57,231 bases of DNA, taken from IMG/VR virus record IMGVR_UViG_3300020448_000011, positions 1 through 57,231 of that record. One strand, given 5' to 3'. Positions within the stretch are counted from its first letter, which is position 1; every line of letters begins with the position of its first letter. Under the pieces are notes generated by a model. The model was given only the letters and a program-made list of their open reading frames with translations. It was not told where the DNA came from and searched no databases. Both the position numbers and the translations under genes were made by a program. The stretch is from a virus. Below, one piece after another: positions 32,101-43,082 of the stretch.

Positions 32101-33747
32101 ATCTTTGAAGGTGGTGGTGGACAGGGTGCACAAGGTGCTGCTGAGATTGATACACTTGGTAAGGTAACATCTGTTAACATTGTAAATCCAGGTGAGTTTT
32201 ATCAAGAAGAACCTTATATTCTTATATCTGGTGGTGGAGGTATAGGTGCAAAGGCAGAGGCAACTATAGCACAGGGTGCTATCACAGGTATTAATATCAC
32301 CGATCCAGGTGAAGGATATACCTCAGTTCCAAATATTATATTCACAAAACTTGTAAATCTTAAACGTAAAACTAGAGCAAGACAGGCATTTAACTCATCT
32401 GCGATATACCTCACAGGTCTTGTCAAAGATGTTACCGCAAATGATGCAAACATATATGTTGACTCTACAGATGCATATCCTGGATCTGGTCAAGTAATAA
32501 TTAATAAAGAAACGATAACTTATACCTCCAAAACAGCAGGTAGATTTAGTGGTCTAACTCGTGGTGTTAACTTCAACTATGATCAGAGAGTCATACTTGA
32601 TGCTAACCAGAACGATACTACTACTGGCATATCAAACTATAAGTTCAATGTTGGTGACAGAGTTATACGTCGTGTTGAGAGTGCAAATAATAAAGTTGCT
32701 AAAGTATATGACTGGAACTCTTCAACCAGAGAACTTCTTGTTACATTTGAAGTTGATGAACTAGCATTTATCGATGGTGGTAGAGCAGCAACTGAAGATG
32801 CTATCGTTCAGTTTGATGCAGGTGTTGCTGCTTCTTCTGGTGCAGGTATTTTACCACACACTGTTATTGATTCTGTAGGAAATAGTATTACAACATTAAC
32901 AGATCCTATCGGAGTGTTAACAGATAAAGATTTTGAAGATGATGATGAAAACTCTGGAGCAGGAGATGGTATACCTGATCTAATCAATACTAACACAGAC
33001 TTTGCTGGCCAGATTAGTCTTGATGGTGGTATATACAGTTCACTTTATGGTATTGAAGAAACTCAAGGTGGTACAAACACAACTCTATTCCAAGTTGGTG
33101 ATAGCATTAAAGATGGTGATATACCATTTAAGTATGCAACAGTCACCTCTGCAGGTGGATTGAGTGATGGTGCAGCACACAGTGCAGTGATAAATATCAC
33201 ATTAGACATATCAGCAGGTGCAACTACAAACTATCAAACGAATGAAGTTGTAACTGGTGCTATTTCTGGAGTTCAAGCAACCGTTGTTTCGTGGAATAAT
33301 CAAACTGGTGTATTACAAGTCAAAGATATAGTTCCATATAACACAAATAATGTTAACATTGGTATCGGTGGATTACTCTATGAGTTCTCCCAAAATAGCA
33401 GTGTGATTGATTTTATTATTGCAAATCCTGGAACTAACTATACTGGAGTCCCAACAATAGCAATAGAAAATACAGGAGATATACAGGCAACTGGTACTGT
33501 AGTTATGACGACTGCAGGAGACCAAGTTGCATCAATCACCATTAATAATGGAGGGTATGGAATCCCTCAAACAGTAGATGGCACCTACGCTTTACACCCA
33601 ACTGTAACATTTACAAATGCTAGTGGAGATACTACAGGTGCAAATGCTGCAGCACAAGCAGTATTAGGTGGAGAGAATCTTGTAGGTAACGGTGGAGCAA
33701 CTTACAGGATTAAGAGCATTGAATATCTTACAACTGTTCGCTCGTAA
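29158..33747 (+). CDS. Large virion protein with nested cupredoxin-like and YHYH domains
   Basis: A 1,529-residue protein starting with two Gly-rich repeat units ([16 protein letters not shown]). Around residues 380-610 there are two cupredoxin-like domains, one apparently inside the other. The outer starts at [17 protein letters not shown] (His400) and ends with [10 protein letters not shown] (Cys594, His597, Met600); the inner has His486 and CHYH at 550-553. A YHYH-like domain follows ([20 protein letters not shown], from about 650). It seems split by a third cupredoxin-like fold (about 702-835) that has lost its Cys and Met, before its second half [17 protein letters not shown]. After that come GSGY units (about 925-1060), a '[11 protein letters not shown]...TRG' unit (about 1085-1140) and Gly-rich strands to the end. 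It lies between gp7 and gp8 and is presumably a baseplate or peripheral fibre component. Confidence 0.75.
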   Translation: MARDVPGTGAVIEPIFDEVFGVRAVKVLNGGSGYNQSDPPRLTVTGCGTPDVEALLYPIIDDGAGQIIHVRVLNRGRGYDPLRLQIIPEQETPNVVNSFDFNRIWQGHPNSATTGTFATSGTVKTDRLTIVSDNHPKPSQIFPTEYQPGGATTILDRTFNQEFVFRGGKDVPNPGTRSFSTNQAVGILANGGLLHTADWGTAGGAPTNLPIDVIKYNYIKNTNLYDAILDNQVYYYHTSKTLEEFKLTNGVFEWGLQEQFTWTIKTELDNVMLLVDSVDETLGNVEVGRIVDEVAGTARGTIAKVVRNNLNVITRIYLRETSGGAFQDQDLCLGSNGFKFRVASDPITFPNGLFYIEFGADAHEFGNFTPGQYYLAPENIKVQKNYLIIWDQSDSSNSSHPMQFSTTADGTLNGGTLYYNSTGSSATTSTVNIAVTIGVDSVAGQSTGVYYFDGVEKPANYALVRGSTYIFDQSDNSNEVYGGANHPLMFSTGPGGDHGGHGHYMNGVTYKLDGSVVSMAAYVSGFNAATSRTVTWTVPTSAPSTMYYWCHYHTGQGNSFTVTSPPAHAADYENSLRPIFIMNADETQKIYYYCGNHRYMSGYSGDEGYMILDTSTEEEEEEENMNTYYVEDFYGTAAAGTLDYSRHTDGHSKIIGMSFDGYPIYGPWGYNSSGTAARETSSYRLRTTAELQGARPIVNTAGTETYTVTIAGGQFTFNGSSPEFLNLKRGRTYIFNQDDASNTGSNHILISTQTDGWHSNNPVVIGLESVLYSGQGISYQINGNNVTYQQYLSLFNGATTRGITFTVPVDAPSVLYLFGYISSGLGLRLVNDGYILGDLTSDYIYDSSVGTLDEYNGKFGVTPEYPNGTYAYYMTENAMGMPTYPYAIGPKYYGVPLFEGDTVPAQPTVFPSLATGDVVLNPNGSVSYVKMTVKGDNYFGTAKAKILGGEGSGALGTPTVQTVTGLSLLNQGRSYATPPTLIFEGGGGQGAQGAAEIDTLGKVTSVNIVNPGEFYQEEPYILISGGGGIGAKAEATIAQGAITGINITDPGEGYTSVPNIIFTKLVNLKRKTRARQAFNSSAIYLTGLVKDVTANDANIYVDSTDAYPGSGQVIINKETITYTSKTAGRFSGLTRGVNFNYDQRVILDANQNDTTTGISNYKFNVGDRVIRRVESANNKVAKVYDWNSSTRELLVTFEVDELAFIDGGRAATEDAIVQFDAGVAASSGAGILPHTVIDSVGNSITTLTDPIGVLTDKDFEDDDENSGAGDGIPDLINTNTDFAGQISLDGGIYSSLYGIEETQGGTNTTLFQVGDSIKDGDIPFKYATVTSAGGLSDGAAHSAVINITLDISAGATTNYQTNEVVTGAISGVQATVVSWNNQTGVLQVKDIVPYNTNNVNIGIGGLLYEFSQNSSVIDFIIANPGTNYTGVPTIAIENTGDIQATGTVVMTTAGDQVASITINNGGYGIPQTVDGTYALHPTVTFTNASGDTTGANAAAQAVLGGENLVGNGGATYRIKSIEYLTTVRS

Positions 33748-33752
33748 CTACG

Positions 33753-33759
33753 ATAAATA
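33753..33759 (+). promoter_or_regulatory. T4-type late promoter element
   Basis: ATAAATA 25 bases before the gp8 start at 33785. An AGGAGG follows at 33763-33768, 16 bases from the ATG, which is far for a ribosome binding site but is the only strong one there. Confidence 0.65.
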
Positions 33760-33784
33760 AACAGGAGGACAATAGTACCTAACA

Positions 33785-35317
33785 ATGGCAGCCTTATTAA
33801 CGGATCAGTTTAGAATTTTTTCTGCGAAAAAGTTTATTAAAGCATTAGAAGGTCCTGACTCAACTCAATCTGACACAGTTGCAGGTGCAACGAGAGATCG
33901 TTTGTATTTGTTTATTGGTAGACCACAACCGTGGGATAATGAAAATTCACCGCCTCAAGCGGTAGACTCATTCTCTGAGTTCTCAGGTTCATATGACGAC
34001 ATGGTATCGATGAAGCGTGTACTTGCTTCTGATACTGTGCAAGTTTGTCGTAGAATTGACTGGGTATCCCCAGAACAAACTACTGGTGGACTTGGTTTCA
34101 CTTACGACATGTACAGACATGATTATAGTCCCTCCAAAACTGCTGCCTCTGGTGCGACTAAACTTTATGACTCTGACTTCTATGTTGTAAACTCTCAATA
34201 TCAAGTATACAAATGCATCTATAATGGAACATCTCCGTCTGATCCAAATGGTAAACCTTCTACTGTCGAACCTACTGGTACTAGTACTAGCATCATTACT
34301 ACTGGTGATGGGTATCGTTGGAAGTACATGTACACTATTCCAGTTGCAAGCGTTCTTAAGTTTTTCTCGAACGATTACATGCCAGTATTCACCAACACTG
34401 CTGTTCAAACAAACGCAGTATCAGGTGAAGTCGATACTGTTGTTATTAACGCTGCAGGGTCTGGGTACAACAATGGTACTTACGACAACGTAGCAATAAA
34501 CGGTGACGGAACTGGTGGTCGTGTATCAATCGTTGTAGACGGTGGTAAAGTTATCTCTGCTACTGTGACATCTGGTGGTACTGGATACACATTTGGTAAG
34601 ATTACTGTTGATAATATCACTGGTATTGGTACTGGTAGTGGTGGACAAGTTGATGTTATTATGCCTCCTCCTGGTGGGCACGGTGCTGATGCTGTTACTG
34701 AGATCGGTGCATTTAGGGTTATGATCAACGCTAAACTTTCATATGATGAGGGTGCAGGTGACTTCCCTGTTGATAACGACTATCGTCGTATAGGTCTTAT
34801 CACAAACCCACTTAAGTTTGGTACATCGGAACTTATCTCTGACTTGACGATATCTGCTGCTAAAGCGGTTATCTTCTCTCCTACATTCCAAGGTAACTAT
34901 GTTCCAGATGAAATTATTACACAATCACGAGTCGTTGGTGGTACAACAGTTACTGCTAGAGGTCGTGTTATATCATGGAATGCCACAACAAAAGTTTTGA
35001 AATATTATCAGAACTCTGTTGATGGTATATTCCCAGAAGTTACAGGTACACAGAATGAGTTTGATGGTTCTAACGTAGTCAGTGGTGCAACCTCTGGTGC
35101 TGCGGGACAACCTGATGTAAACTTCCCTGCTGTTCCAAACTCTTCTTCTAGAACTATTAACAACACAGAATATGACTTAGGTATGAAGTTTAACAATGGT
35201 TATGCAAAACCAGAAGTTGCTTCAAACTCTGGTGACGTTGTGTACATAGATAATAGAAGATCAATCAGTCGTGCAAACGACCAAGTAGAAGACATCAAAA
35301 TCGTAATCGAGTTCTAA
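33785..35317 (+). CDS. gp8: Baseplate wedge subunit gp8
   Basis: A 510-residue protein of the gp8 type (T4 gp8 has 334 residues), a dimer on the wedge that contacts gp7, gp10 and gp6. The N-terminal 180 residues carry the typical features: FRIFSAKKFIKAL, the 'RDRLYLFIGRPQPW' strand (residues about 38-51), then 'DFYVVNSQYQVYKCIYNG' and 'TGDGYRWKYMYTIP'. An insert of GSGY-type repeats (residues about 218-300) explains most of the extra length, followed by the C-terminal 'RRIGLITNPL' and 'SRTINNTEYDL' region. The gene meets the next with one shared base at 35317. Assignment is firm; the repeat insert is unusual compared with T4. Confidence 0.88.
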   Translation: MAALLTDQFRIFSAKKFIKALEGPDSTQSDTVAGATRDRLYLFIGRPQPWDNENSPPQAVDSFSEFSGSYDDMVSMKRVLASDTVQVCRRIDWVSPEQTTGGLGFTYDMYRHDYSPSKTAASGATKLYDSDFYVVNSQYQVYKCIYNGTSPSDPNGKPSTVEPTGTSTSIITTGDGYRWKYMYTIPVASVLKFFSNDYMPVFTNTAVQTNAVSGEVDTVVINAAGSGYNNGTYDNVAINGDGTGGRVSIVVDGGKVISATVTSGGTGYTFGKITVDNITGIGTGSGGQVDVIMPPPGGHGADAVTEIGAFRVMINAKLSYDEGAGDFPVDNDYRRIGLITNPLKFGTSELISDLTISAAKAVIFSPTFQGNYVPDEIITQSRVVGGTTVTARGRVISWNATTKVLKYYQNSVDGIFPEVTGTQNEFDGSNVVSGATSGAAGQPDVNFPAVPNSSSRTINNTEYDLGMKFNNGYAKPEVASNSGDVVYIDNRRSISRANDQVEDIKIVIEF

Positions 35318-38300
35318 TGGCACAAAATACCAACCTAAACGTCACACCATATTACGACGACTATGATAAAACGAAAAACTTTTATCGAGTGCTATTTCGT
35401 CCTGGATTCCCAATCCAAGCGAGAGAACTTACTACCATGCAGTCTATACTGCAGAATCAGGTAGAGAACGTTGGATCACATCTGTTCAAAGATGGATCAA
35501 TGGTTATTCCTGGTCAGGTTGGTTATGATCTAAATGTTGATGCTATCCAGTTACAAGAATCATTTTTGGGTGCTGATGTAGAGAACTATCGTGCTCAGTT
35601 AAATGATAAGATCATTACTGGTCTTACATCTGGTGTAAAGGCAAAAGTATTATTCAGTATATCAGCAACAGAATCAAATAAAGGTTATATCACACTTTAC
35701 GTTAAGTATATTGAATCAGGTGGTGCACAAAATAATCAAGAAACATTTTCAAATAATGAACAGTTAATAACAGATACAGAAATAACATTTGGTACAACTT
35801 TGATTGAAGTTGGATCACCATTTGCACAACTACTTCCTACTTCTGCGTTACAACAAGGTTCTGTAGCATACATACAGGACGGTGTTTATTTTATCAGAGG
35901 ATTCTTTGTTGATGTACAATATCAATACTTATTATTAGATCAGTATGGAAGCAACCCCTCCTATCGTATCGGACTTGATATTCAAGAATCCATTATTACT
36001 CCAGAGGATGACCTTAGTCTCAACGATAACGCTGCAGGAACATCTAACTATGCTGCTCCTGGTTCTCATAGATTTAGAATCACCACAAGACTAGTTAAGA
36101 AACTACTCACAGACGATGCTGATAAAGACTTCCTAGAACTATTAAGAATCAATAATAGTAAAGTTGAAAAACTTGTTGATAGAAGTGCATATGATGAACT
36201 AGAAAGAACAATAGCAATCAGAACATTTGAAGAGTCTGGTGATTATGTTGTAAAAGATTTTGCTATCACAATGAGAGAAAATCTTGATGATGGTTTTAAT
36301 AATGGTGTGTATGAAGCAGGTACTACAACTTCAAGTGGTGATACTGCTGCAGAGAGATTATATTCAGTAGAGTTCGGACCTGGTACTGCATATGTAAGAG
36401 GATATAGAGTTAAGACATTATCACCAACATATGTTGACTTAGAAAAACCAAGAGACACACAATCAGCACAAAATACTATCATACCATTTGAGATGGGTAA
36501 TGATATTATTGTAACTAACGTTTATGGTTTTCCTAATGCAACTGGATCTACATTAACAAATGCATATCAAACTATCGAACTAAGAGATGATTTTACATCA
36601 TCTGGTGGTAGTCAGGCAGGTAACCTTGTAGGTTTTGCAAGAGTTGCTGCTATGGAGCATACATCAGACGGTGACGATACAACCTTTGGTAATGCTGATG
36701 ACACATATAGAATGAATCTATTTGATGTACAGATGTTTACTGTCATTGAGTTAGCAACTGCACAGACTATAGATTTAGGATCACTATTGGTTGGTCAAAC
36801 ATCTGGTGCTAGAGGATATCTTGTAAATGCTTTGAGTTCTTCTGATCATGCCACATTATATGGTGTAGAGGGAACATTTGTTGTTGGTGAAATGATAATA
36901 GTTGATGGTTTAAACAAAGATACTATTGAAGTTGTACATTCATATTCTTTCTCAGATACAAGACAACTTTTAGCAAGAGATGAAAGTTCAAACACTGTAG
37001 AATTTACTTCTGACATTATACTTAATGATAATGTAGGAGTTCAAGGTTCACAGTTTACTTATGATGCTACAGGTAGTGCAGAAAAAATTACTGGTTTACA
37101 ATCAAACTTTGCTTTAGATCTAAAACCTGGTGACAAAATATTATTCAGTTCAACTAAGTTTGTTACTGTAGATAAAGTTAATCCTGCTAGTTTGACTGGT
37201 AGTCAAAACTCTACTATCTTTGATTATGCTGCACAGACAGTAAATGTAACTCCTGGCGCAGGAAGTGCTGCTCCATCTGCAGGAGATTATACTGCGTTAC
37301 TAAGACAACGTGCTAAGTTGAATAATCTAGATAATGCTGATCTTCTTAGTGCAATGCCTAAGAAATATATTAAGAGTATATCTGATGAATCTATGATTGT
37401 CAGAAGAACATTTGATGCTAGATCAGTTGCTTCAAACTCAATATCAATCACTCTTCCTGCTAACGAGCAGTTCCAATCTATCTCTGATGAAAACTACACA
37501 ATCACAGTTCTTGCAGGTTCAAACTCTACTCATCCAGTTGGAGATCAAATCACTATCAATACTACCAATAGTGGTGCTATTGGTTATACCACGTTCACCT
37601 CTGCTGATAGAACTACTATTCAGATTGAAAACTTAACAAGTATTACTTCTGTTAAAGTTACTGCGACAATATCTAAGAACGTTACAACCAAGAAAACAAA
37701 AGCAGGACAACAGATGTTTGTTATCAAGGTTAACAAAACAATCGAAAACCTTGACAAGCAAAACTATGGTTTAGTATATTCAAACTTATATGGAACTAGA
37801 GTACAAGATAGAGATTTATCTCTCGGACTTGTAGATTCATATAGATTACATGCTGTTTATGAATCACTTGATGATAATGATCCAGTAATACCAAGTGTAA
37901 CTTTGGTAGAACCTACCTTCTTTGCTACAGGAACTATCGTAACAGGTAGAACTTCTAAAGCAAGAGCAAAAGTAGTTGCCTTCAGTTCTGGAACATTGAA
38001 GTTAAGTCTTGTTTATATTAGTGGCACATTATTAGCAGGTGAAACTATTGATGGATTTGATAGTACAAACACTGCAATCAGTGCTATTATTAATGACTCT
38101 GCAGGATCTGTTGTTGCAGGATCAAAAGTTATTACTGACAACTACTTCCTAGAAGTTGCACAAACAAACTTTATGTACGATCAGTCAAAAATTGTTCGTA
38201 AGAAAGGTGTATCAACACCAATCAGAAAACTATTAATGGTTGTTGATTATTATACACACTCTGCAACTGGTGATTACTTTGGTGGTCAATCATATCTTGA

Positions 38301-41300
38301 TACATCTTATGGAGATATTCCATTCTTCGGTGTAAAATATCTTGCAGATTATCTAGACTTTAGACCATCATGTAAAAATCTTTTCAGTGGAACTGGATCT
38401 GTTGCATCTCCTGCATTTGTAAACTGCTCAACATTTGACTTCAAATCAAGAGTATTCAATGTATCAGGTACACCAAATGCTACTGTATTTGATATACCAA
38501 AACTTAATAGTAACTTCCGTGCAGACTTTGATTGGTTCCTACCTAGAATCGATAAAGCATTCTTGACACCTGCAGGTGAGTTCCAATTAGTTAAGGGTAA
38601 ATCATCTGAGTCACCTCAAGAACCTGATGATTTAAAAGATGGTATGCTTTTAGCAACCATGTCACATAAACCATATGGTTTTGATGCAGAATCTGATGTA
38701 GTTATTACTAGATCTGATAATAAACGTTATACTATGAGAGATATTGGTGGTATTGAACGTAGATTAGATCAAGTTGAATACTATACATCACTCAATATGC
38801 TTGAATCTGATACATTCAACACTAAGATTATTGACTCTGATGGTAAAGATAGACTTAAAAATGGATTTATTGTTGATGATTTCTCTGACCATAGTAAATC
38901 TCAGACATCACATGAAGATTTCTCTGCTGCATTATCATTTGCAGACGGTCAAGCACATCCTTCTCACTATACAACTAACGTTCCATTACAAGTTAATACA
39001 ACAGTATCTCAAAACTATCAGCAAACAGGTCCTTGTATAACTCTACCATATTCTGAGTTAACAATCATTAATCAACCATATGCTTCTAGAGTTGAGAACA
39101 TCAACCCATTCAACGTATTTACTTACATTGGACGTGTTGATCTTACTCCTGCATCTGATGACTGGTTAGAAACTCAAAGACTTCCTGCTAATGTTCAGCA
39201 AGTTGAAGGTGATTTCAGAGCAGTATCTTCTGAACTTAGAGTTGATCAAAATGGTTTTGCTCCTATTCAGTGGGGTGCATGGAGAGATCAGTGGACAACA
39301 TCTAGAGTTGTTGCAAGTACAACTACAAGAAATAATTTCTGGTTAGCAGAAGATATCGGTAGATCACCTAGACCTGATGTATGGAGTGGTCGTGGTATGC
39401 GTCGTGTTAATAGAGAAGAAACTATTGCAACTACAACTAGACAAAGAAGATCAGGTATTAGAACAAGAGTTATTCCTAGAATTGATAGACAGTCACTAGG
39501 AGATAGTGTTGTATCTGCTACACAGATTCCTTGGATCAGATCTAGAAACGTTAAAGTTAATGTTGAAAGACTAAAACCAAGAACTCGTTTTTATTCATTC
39601 TTTGATGGTAGAAAAGTTAGTGATTATCATACACCAAAACTAATCGAACTTATTAAAAACCCATCTACTGATGCTCGTACAAACTCTACTCCATTCATTC
39701 CAGGTGAGACTGTAAGAGGTCAAACTAGTGGATGTGTTCTAAAGGTAGCAGCACCTAATGATTTGTATGAGTTTAACCCATATGATGATACAGCAATGCC
39801 TACATCATATGCTTCAACTACAGCAATCTTAAATATCAACACTGATGATCTTGCTACACAAGCAGTCGGTTCTTTCTATGGTAATGTTCAAGTTGGTGAA
39901 GTATTAGTTGCTGACTCTGGTGCAAGAGCAGTTGTTAAAGATCGTAGATTGATATCTGACCGTTTCGGTAAGATGGGTGCATCATTCTTTATACCTCCTG
40001 CATCTGTAGACACTAACCCACGTTGGGCAACTGGAACTAGAACTCTTAGATACTCAACATCTGATAGTGATTCTAGAATAGGTGGTGCAGTATCATCATC
40101 TGCTGAAGCAGAATATGAAGCAAGAGGTACATTGAACAGAGTTCGTGAAAACATTCTTGCTGTTAGAAACGCTGAAGTTGTTCGTGATACAGTTACACAA
40201 GAAAGAAACTTCAATACAATCAGAACTGAAACTAGACAGGTTGGTTGGTATGACCCTCTTGCACAGTCATTTATTTCTGATGAAGAAGGTGGTGTGTTTA
40301 TTACATCTGTAGAAGTTTACTTCAAAACTAAGGATGCTAACATTCCTGTTTCTATGCAGATTAGAACTATGGAAAATGGTTATCCAACAACAAGTATTCT
40401 ACCATTCTCTGATGTAACTAAAGAACCTTCTGATATTCAGTTATCTGAGACTGCTGCAGTTGCAACTAAATTTACATTCAAAGCACCTGTTTATATTCCA
40501 CAATCTATTGAACATTGTTTCGTTCTTCTATCTGACTCTAACACATATACGATTTGGATATCAAGGATGGGTGAGATTGATATTACTGGTGACAGAACTA
40601 TATCTGAACAACCATATGCGGGTGTTCTATTCAAATCACAGAACGCATCAACATGGACTGCTGACCAGTATGAAGATCTTAAGTTTAAAGTTAACAGAGC
40701 AGATTTTGTAAACACTGCTAGTTCTATAGTAACTTTAAATAATGCTCCTCTTGATATTGGTAATGGTGGTAAACTAACTCTAGCACAAGATCCAGTACAA
40801 ACATTCTTACCAGAACAAGATTTACTTCTAAACTCAACTACTCTACCTTATACAGTTGGAGCAAGAATATATCAGAAGACAACTCTTGCACAAGGTACTA
40901 TTGCTAAGAGAACTGATAATGCAGGTGGTGTAATATTAACAGTAAAAGATATTACTGGATCATTCCAAGCAGGTTCTAGCACTGGTGGTGTTATCACTCA
41001 AAGAATCGTCTCATCTAAAACAACTGCAACTATGGTTGTAAGTGGTGCATCTGGTGACTTCACAGTTGGAGAAACAATCACTGGTAACTCTGCTACTGCT
41101 CCTACTGCTGAAGTTGTAACATGGACATCTGGTACAAATACACTAACACTAAGATATGTTTCTACAGACTTTACTGCCTCGACTGAAACAATCACTGGTG
41201 GAACATCAACCGTGACTGCAACTGTAAGTTCCATAACTTATGCAGGTGACGCTGTTGAAGGGGGTGCAGTATCTGATTCATTCCCAACTGCAACTCCAAC

Positions 41301-42543
41301 ATTCTCATCAAGTCAGAGAAAAGTAAGAATAGCACATAGTAATCACTGTATGCATAGTGCTTCTAATAATGTCATCATTACTGGCGTAACATCAGAAGTA
41401 TCTCCAACATACTTGACTGCTGCTATATCAGCAACTGATACTACTGTAAACGTTAACGATGCTTCTGCATTCCACACAACTATTAATGGTAACATAATCA
41501 GTTCAACTGTAAAAGGTTATGCAAGAATCGTTAGTGATGCGGGAACTGAGGTTGTATCTTATACAGCAATATCAAGTGACTTTAAAACTATAACTGTATC
41601 AGAGAGAGGACTAGATGGAACGACTGCAGTATCACACGTTGATGAATCAGTTGTTGAATGTTATAACCTTGATGGTATACCACTAATCGAGATTAACAAA
41701 ACTCATACTGGTATATTAAATCCAACATTAGATAGTTATGAGATTTCTACAAGTTCTATTGCTAGACTTGGTATTAGATCTGGTGGAACAGGTGTTGTGG
41801 CAACACAGAACATTCAGTATGATATCTTAGTTCCTCAGATTGAAAGAATGCTATTACCACAAACAAATGTGACTGCAAGAATCAATGGTATAAGTGGTAC
41901 ATCAATTAATGATGGTCAAACAAGATTGCAAGAATCATTTGCAAATGATGGTATATTCTCTGATATAATATTGAGTGAAGATAATGCATTACTAGCACCT
42001 CAACTCATATGTTCAACGATTAATGAATCATCAGAACTATCTGGTGCAAAATCATTTAGATTGGATCTTACACTAACTAGTGGTAAGACTAATGTATCTC
42101 CAGTTCTTGATACAGATAGAATGTCAATGACAACTGTTATGAATAGGATTAATAATCCTGCTGATCCAAATACTGCGAAACTATCTACTGGTGATTTACA
42201 TGATGCTGTTTATATTACTCGTGCTGCAAACCTTTCAAATCCCTCTGGTGCTATAAAGGTATTATTTGCGGGGTATCGCCCAAGAGACAGTTTCATAAAG
42301 GTACTATATAGAGTACGACCTACTGGATCTACAGATTCTATCGAAACATTTGGATTTGAGTTCTTCCCAGATTCCTCAGCATCCATACCTGCAACTACAG
42401 AAAACATAGTTTTCAAAGACTATGAATATGAAGTTTCTGGATTGAGTTTCGACCAGTACCAAATCAAGATTGTATTTGTTTCACCAAATCAATCTGCCAC
42501 ACCTATTATTGAAGACTTCAGAGCAATCGCTCTTGCTGTATAA
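35317..42543 (+). CDS. DUF4815-type virion structural protein (2,408 aa)
   Basis: A very long baseplate or fibre-network protein. The opening, NVTPYYDDYDKTKNFYRVLF then PIQARELTTMQSILQNQVE (residues 8-50), is the hallmark of the DUF4815 phage structural family. The N-terminal half (to about residue 1,050) contains the conserved 'AYVRGYRVKTLSPTYVDLEKP' and 'VDYYTHSATGDYF' stretches. Around 1,330-1,420 there is an arginine- and tryptophan-rich segment (WGAWRDQW, GRGMRRVNREE). The later part includes 'PLAQSFISDEEGGVFITSVEVYF' (about 1,645), two 'GETITG' units (about 1,915-1,965) and one 'TTVNVNDASAF...RGLDGT' unit (about 2,045-2,105). The last 80 residues form a compact beta region. No enzyme motif is visible. 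It shares its first base with the last base of gp8 and its last base with the next gene. Confidence 0.8.
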   Translation: MAQNTNLNVTPYYDDYDKTKNFYRVLFRPGFPIQARELTTMQSILQNQVENVGSHLFKDGSMVIPGQVGYDLNVDAIQLQESFLGADVENYRAQLNDKIITGLTSGVKAKVLFSISATESNKGYITLYVKYIESGGAQNNQETFSNNEQLITDTEITFGTTLIEVGSPFAQLLPTSALQQGSVAYIQDGVYFIRGFFVDVQYQYLLLDQYGSNPSYRIGLDIQESIITPEDDLSLNDNAAGTSNYAAPGSHRFRITTRLVKKLLTDDADKDFLELLRINNSKVEKLVDRSAYDELERTIAIRTFEESGDYVVKDFAITMRENLDDGFNNGVYEAGTTTSSGDTAAERLYSVEFGPGTAYVRGYRVKTLSPTYVDLEKPRDTQSAQNTIIPFEMGNDIIVTNVYGFPNATGSTLTNAYQTIELRDDFTSSGGSQAGNLVGFARVAAMEHTSDGDDTTFGNADDTYRMNLFDVQMFTVIELATAQTIDLGSLLVGQTSGARGYLVNALSSSDHATLYGVEGTFVVGEMIIVDGLNKDTIEVVHSYSFSDTRQLLARDESSNTVEFTSDIILNDNVGVQGSQFTYDATGSAEKITGLQSNFALDLKPGDKILFSSTKFVTVDKVNPASLTGSQNSTIFDYAAQTVNVTPGAGSAAPSAGDYTALLRQRAKLNNLDNADLLSAMPKKYIKSISDESMIVRRTFDARSVASNSISITLPANEQFQSISDENYTITVLAGSNSTHPVGDQITINTTNSGAIGYTTFTSADRTTIQIENLTSITSVKVTATISKNVTTKKTKAGQQMFVIKVNKTIENLDKQNYGLVYSNLYGTRVQDRDLSLGLVDSYRLHAVYESLDDNDPVIPSVTLVEPTFFATGTIVTGRTSKARAKVVAFSSGTLKLSLVYISGTLLAGETIDGFDSTNTAISAIINDSAGSVVAGSKVITDNYFLEVAQTNFMYDQSKIVRKKGVSTPIRKLLMVVDYYTHSATGDYFGGQSYLDTSYGDIPFFGVKYLADYLDFRPSCKNLFSGTGSVASPAFVNCSTFDFKSRVFNVSGTPNATVFDIPKLNSNFRADFDWFLPRIDKAFLTPAGEFQLVKGKSSESPQEPDDLKDGMLLATMSHKPYGFDAESDVVITRSDNKRYTMRDIGGIERRLDQVEYYTSLNMLESDTFNTKIIDSDGKDRLKNGFIVDDFSDHSKSQTSHEDFSAALSFADGQAHPSHYTTNVPLQVNTTVSQNYQQTGPCITLPYSELTIINQPYASRVENINPFNVFTYIGRVDLTPASDDWLETQRLPANVQQVEGDFRAVSSELRVDQNGFAPIQWGAWRDQWTTSRVVASTTTRNNFWLAEDIGRSPRPDVWSGRGMRRVNREETIATTTRQRRSGIRTRVIPRIDRQSLGDSVVSATQIPWIRSRNVKVNVERLKPRTRFYSFFDGRKVSDYHTPKLIELIKNPSTDARTNSTPFIPGETVRGQTSGCVLKVAAPNDLYEFNPYDDTAMPTSYASTTAILNINTDDLATQAVGSFYGNVQVGEVLVADSGARAVVKDRRLISDRFGKMGASFFIPPASVDTNPRWATGTRTLRYSTSDSDSRIGGAVSSSAEAEYEARGTLNRVRENILAVRNAEVVRDTVTQERNFNTIRTETRQVGWYDPLAQSFISDEEGGVFITSVEVYFKTKDANIPVSMQIRTMENGYPTTSILPFSDVTKEPSDIQLSETAAVATKFTFKAPVYIPQSIEHCFVLLSDSNTYTIWISRMGEIDITGDRTISEQPYAGVLFKSQNASTWTADQYEDLKFKVNRADFVNTASSIVTLNNAPLDIGNGGKLTLAQDPVQTFLPEQDLLLNSTTLPYTVGARIYQKTTLAQGTIAKRTDNAGGVILTVKDITGSFQAGSSTGGVITQRIVSSKTTATMVVSGASGDFTVGETITGNSATAPTAEVVTWTSGTNTLTLRYVSTDFTASTETITGGTSTVTATVSSITYAGDAVEGGAVSDSFPTATPTFSSSQRKVRIAHSNHCMHSASNNVIITGVTSEVSPTYLTAAISATDTTVNVNDASAFHTTINGNIISSTVKGYARIVSDAGTEVVSYTAISSDFKTITVSERGLDGTTAVSHVDESVVECYNLDGIPLIEINKTHTGILNPTLDSYEISTSSIARLGIRSGGTGVVATQNIQYDILVPQIERMLLPQTNVTARINGISGTSINDGQTRLQESFANDGIFSDIILSEDNALLAPQLICSTINESSELSGAKSFRLDLTLTSGKTNVSPVLDTDRMSMTTVMNRINNPADPNTAKLSTGDLHDAVYITRAANLSNPSGAIKVLFAGYRPRDSFIKVLYRVRPTGSTDSIETFGFEFFPDSSASIPATTENIVFKDYEYEVSGLSFDQYQIKIVFVSPNQSATPIIEDFRAIALAV

Positions 42544-42767
42544 TGTATCAACCTGTAAAAGGAAAAGAGAATTGGTTTCGTGATTCACAAAGTGGATCAT
42601 TTGACTGTGCTGATCAAGATACTTACACAAAGTATATGAGAGCACATGCAGCAAAGAAAAAAGCAGAAAAAGATTTTTCTACTTTACAAAAGGAAGTTGA
42701 TGGGTTAAAATCAGATATGAGTGAAATAAAATCTCTCTTACTAACGTTAGTACAAAAAACATCATGA
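42543..42767 (+). CDS. Small coiled-coil protein
   Basis: A 74-residue protein: an N-terminal YQPVKGKENWFRDSQSG stretch that looks like a binding peptide, then a helical region (residues 25-72) with heptad leucines ending in SEIKSLLLTLVQKTS. The motif 'W.RD..S.A..N.D...Y..Y' followed by a coiled coil is common in small cyanophage proteins found between virion genes. Function unknown. It overlaps its neighbours on both sides (1 and 4 bases), so all three are probably co-translated. Confidence 0.7.
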   Translation: MYQPVKGKENWFRDSQSGSFDCADQDTYTKYMRAHAAKKKAEKDFSTLQKEVDGLKSDMSEIKSLLLTLVQKTS

Positions 42768-43003
42768 CAACATCAGCACCTACAGAAACACCTGTAGAAA
42801 AAGTCTCACAAGATGAGATGCTTAAACAGTTCAAAGATCGATACGCATCATTGATTAAAGAGAATCAAGATTTATCAGCAAAGATCAAAGAAAACGAAGT
42901 GACTGCTTTAAAATTACAAGGAGCAATCGAGACTCTAGAGTATTATGGAGCAGCACCAGTACCCGATAAAGTCGAAGACAAAACTCCAGAAACTGCAGAA
43001 TAG
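42764..43003 (+). CDS. Small coiled-coil protein
   Basis: A 79-residue protein starting inside the end of the previous gene (ATGA). Residues about 14-65 form one long amphipathic helix (DEMLKQFKDRYASLIKENQD and on), flanked by Thr/Pro-rich ends. It resembles short coiled-coil factors next to fibre genes, for example assembly chaperones such as T4 gp57A, but the likeness is only structural. It is the last gene before a hairpin terminator, just ahead of the fibre gene. Confidence 0.7.
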   Translation: MTTSAPTETPVEKVSQDEMLKQFKDRYASLIKENQDLSAKIKENEVTALKLQGAIETLEYYGAAPVPDKVEDKTPETAE

Positions 43004-43005
43004 TT

Positions 43006-43029
43006 GAAGGGGGGTCTAGAACCCCCTTC
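43006..43029 (+). terminator. Hairpin terminator before the fibre gene
   Basis: GAAGGGGG (43006-43013) pairs perfectly with CCCCCTTC (43022-43029) around an eight-base loop. The following bases (TTACTATC) are only weakly T-rich, so termination may be partial. It separates the baseplate transcription unit from the fibre gene, which has its own late promoter. Confidence 0.65.
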
Positions 43030-43037
43030 TTACTATC

Positions 43038-43044
43038 ATAAATA
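43038..43044 (+). promoter_or_regulatory. T4-type late promoter element
   Basis: ATAAATA directly after the hairpin and 38 bases before the fibre start at 43083, the longest spacing among the late elements seen here. No Shine-Dalgarno sequence is visible between it and the ATG. Confidence 0.65.
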
Positions 43045-43082
43045 ACTTGGAAGCATAATCCCTATAGAGTTATAACTCAAAA

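Noticed and set aside
33190-33196. ATAAATA inside the 29158 gene as a late promoter
   Set aside because: It lies deep in a coding region, nearly 600 bases before the next start, unlike all other sites.
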